DNA of 64,000 bases from Aureibaculum flavum (GTDB taxonomy: Bacteria; Bacteroidota; Bacteroidia; Flavobacteriales; Flavobacteriaceae), in the NCBI RefSeq assembly GCF_016406085.1, contig NZ_JAEHFJ010000003.1, forward strand, positions 250,288 to 314,287. The letters run 5' to 3'. Positions 62,554-64,000 of this stretch are shown here, piece by piece (within the stretch, counting starts at the first letter, position 1; every line of letters starts with the position of its first letter). The notes under the pieces are model-generated. The model had not been told where the DNA came from. It worked only from the letters and a program-made list of their open reading frames with translations, and ran no database searches. The position numbers and the translations under genes are program-made.

Positions 62554-64000
62554 TTATTATTTTTAGTGCCATTATCTTTAACATTCGCTTTTATCCAAAC
62601 TAAACATTCTTTAAAAGTAGCAAAAATATTCTCTTTTGGAATTAGATCAGGAATAATATCAATACGTTCCATTAAATAATAAGGCTGCTCTAAAACATCA
62701 ACCAGTAAAACATCTTTTCCTTGTTGTTTTAAATCTACAAAAACATCCTCTAAAGCATACAATCCTGATTGATCTAAGTATTGCATCCTATCCATTCTGA
62801 AAACAACGGCAGTTGCTGTTTCTGGTATTTGTTTTGATAAACTCTGAAATTCGCTTGTAGAACCAAAAAACAATGGACCTTTAACATGTTTTATAAACAC
62901 CTCTTCTTTTAATTTCTCTGGCATTTCCATTTCATCATCCCAATATTTCTCTTTTGACAATGACTTCACATCTGAACGTTTCGCTGTTAGATCACCAATT
63001 TTTTTCATAAACATTAACGAAGCAATTACAAGTCCAATACCTACGGCATAAACCAAATTCCAAAACGTAGAAAGCAACAAAACAACAATCATAATTATTA
63101 CTTCAGAACTCACTTTTATTCCGGCAATTTTTGCATCTCTTGGTAAACTAGGAATTGCTCTTAGGCCTTTATAATCCATTACTCCAATACCTACGGTTAT
63201 TAAAATACCTGCCAATACTGCTGCTGGTATCTGTGATGCTACAGGACTCAAAACCAATAGAATTACAAGTAACATAACACCAGCAATCATTCCTGAAAGC
63301 TTTGTTTTACCACCAGCATTAATATTTACAACCGTTCTAATCGTTGCTCCTGCTCCTGGTAAACCTCCAAAAAGTGCTCCAATAGAATTTCCAATTCCTT
63401 GACCCACTAATTCTTTATTTGGTTTGTGCTTTGTTTTTGTCATATTATCTGCTACAACACTCGTTAACAAGGAATCAATAGCTCCTAATAAAGCTAGGGT
63501 AAGAGCCGTAAAAATATAAGGCGTTAGGCTGCTTAAACTAAACTCCGTAAAAATTTCTAATTTAGGAATGGGTAACCCTGTTGGTATTTGTTCAATAGGT
63601 CTATAAGGCAAATCAAAACCAACAGCAACTCCTGACACAACAACAAGTGCCACTAATGCACTTGGAATTTTCGTTGTAATTCTCTTAAAACCGTAAATAA
63701 TGATAATAGTAGCTAACGCCAATATTAGTTCTAAAAAATTAATATTTTGCAAGGCTCTACCTATAACTTTAAAAGTACCCAAAACACCAGAAGCCTCTTT
63801 ACCTGCTAAGGTTTTAGATTCTTTATTGATATCTTCCTCGGTTATTAATTCGGCTCTTCTAGTTGTTTCTGTAAAATTTTCTAAAACTAAAAGACCTTCA
63901 CCTGCTTCCTCTTTTAGTATATTCTCTAAAATAATCTCTTCAGCCTGCGGTTTAAATTGATTTACATATGCTACATCTTCCTTTGGGTAATAACCAACGG
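62550..64000 (-). CDS. SulP-family anion transporter (5' partial at window edge)
   Basis: The frame is open from the right edge to 62550 with no stop, so the TTG at 63782 is not the true start. Visible are the C-terminal membrane half (including GNSIGALFGGLPGAGATIRT, a SulP signature) and a STAS domain (GPLFFGSTSEFQ...MQYLDQSGLYALEDV). The edge segment (63783-63998) encodes a charged stretch rich in Glu (KPQAEEIIELNILKEEAGEG) between membrane helices, longer than I would expect for the family. With the coupled carbonic anhydrase, bicarbonate is the likely substrate, inferred from context. Confidence 0.88.
   Translation of the reverse strand, partial: VGYYPKEDVAYVNQFKPQAEEIILENILKEEAGEGLLVLENFTETTRRAELITEEDINKESKTLAGKEASGVLGTFKVIGRALQNINFLELILALATIIIIYGFKRITTKIPSALVALVVVSGVAVGFDLPYRPIEQIPTGLPIPKLEIFTEFSLSSLTPYIFTALTLALLGAIDSLLTSVVADNMTKTKHKPNKELVGQGIGNSIGALFGGLPGAGATIRTVVNINAGGKTKLSGMIAGVMLLVILLVLSPVASQIPAAVLAGILITVGIGVMDYKGLRAIPSLPRDAKIAGIKVSSEVIIMIVVLLLSTFWNLVYAVGIGLVIASLMFMKKIGDLTAKRSDVKSLSKEKYWDDEMEMPEKLKEEVFIKHVKGPLFFGSTSEFQSLSKQIPETATAVVFRMDRMQYLDQSGLYALEDVFVDLKQQGKDVLLVDVLEQPYYLMERIDIIPDLIPKENIFATFKECLVWIKANVKDNGTKNNK

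Noticed and set aside
1-64000. CRISPR arrays, insertion sequences, prophage, integrases
   Set aside because: I saw no repeat-spacer pattern, transposase, integrase or phage gene in any frame.

Overview
The window reads as chromosomal DNA of a marine-type member of the Flavobacteriaceae (Bacteroidota). Evidence: very AT-rich DNA; a C-terminal type IX secretion sorting tail at the left edge; many promoters with the Bacteroidota -7 motif TAnnTTTG; Bacteroidota-specific families (DUF4270, GYDIA-type GHMP kinase, HU/CCDC81-SPOR protein, DUF4292 lipoprotein); TonB receptor biology; and a mevalonate-type isoprenoid pathway. It is mostly core genome. I see no insertion sequence, phage, CRISPR array or rRNA; there is one tRNA, Leu(CAA).

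Layout. 0-5.6 kb: end of a T9SS cargo protein, small membrane and outer-membrane proteins, and the class I ribonucleotide reductase pair nrdB-nrdA. 5.7-15.9 kb: a phosphate-flavoured block with a Na/Pi cotransporter, a PiT transporter with a PhoU-like tail, an OprO/P-type porin, a TonB receptor and a beta-helix surface lipoprotein. Three of its minus-strand genes are preceded by TTAACA-like hexamers repeated every 11 bp, which resembles PhoP boxes. 16-26 kb: pgi, a lipoprotein M23 peptidase, DUF3108, a lipocalin-like lipoprotein, a tryptophan 2,3-dioxygenase-family protein, tilS, and membrane-bound (hppA) and soluble (ppa) pyrophosphatases. 26-31 kb: tRNA-Leu, prs, rplY, pth, glmS. 31-38.8 kb: DUF4270 lipoprotein, a short starch-synthase-like protein, panC, panD, a flippase-like membrane protein, GYDIA kinase, a flavoprotein, a small lipoprotein apparently inserted between two copies of the flavoprotein 3' end, and an AlkB-type dioxygenase. 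38.8-43.8 kb: serine hydrolase, ExbB-like membrane protein, LytS/LytTR two-component pair, EamA exporter. 43.8-49.6 kb: isoprenoid genes (mvaD, mevalonate kinase, UbiA prenyltransferase) with a MORN-repeat protein and a nitrilase, then a pseudouridine synthase. 49.8-64 kb: lpxB, MATE exporter, comEC, nucleotidyltransferase, TPR protein, DUF4292 lipoprotein, EnvC-like protein, thioesterase, HU-SPOR protein, dprA, and a sulP-can-hypothetical operon running off the right edge.

How they fit together. The phosphate block could take phosphate or a phosphorylated compound across both membranes. mvaD, mevalonate kinase, UbiA and probably the GYDIA kinase supply the isoprenoid and prenyl-lipid pathway. 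lpxB, glmS, the nucleotidyltransferase, the EnvC-like protein and the SPOR protein serve the envelope. comEC and dprA are transformation genes. sulP plus beta carbonic anhydrase suggests bicarbonate uptake.

The observations most worth a second look are the periodic hexamers in the phosphate block, the duplicated flavoprotein 3' end around a small lipoprotein gene, and a SPOR protein gene whose reading frame can only begin at a CTG codon 60 codons upstream of its first ordinary start codon.
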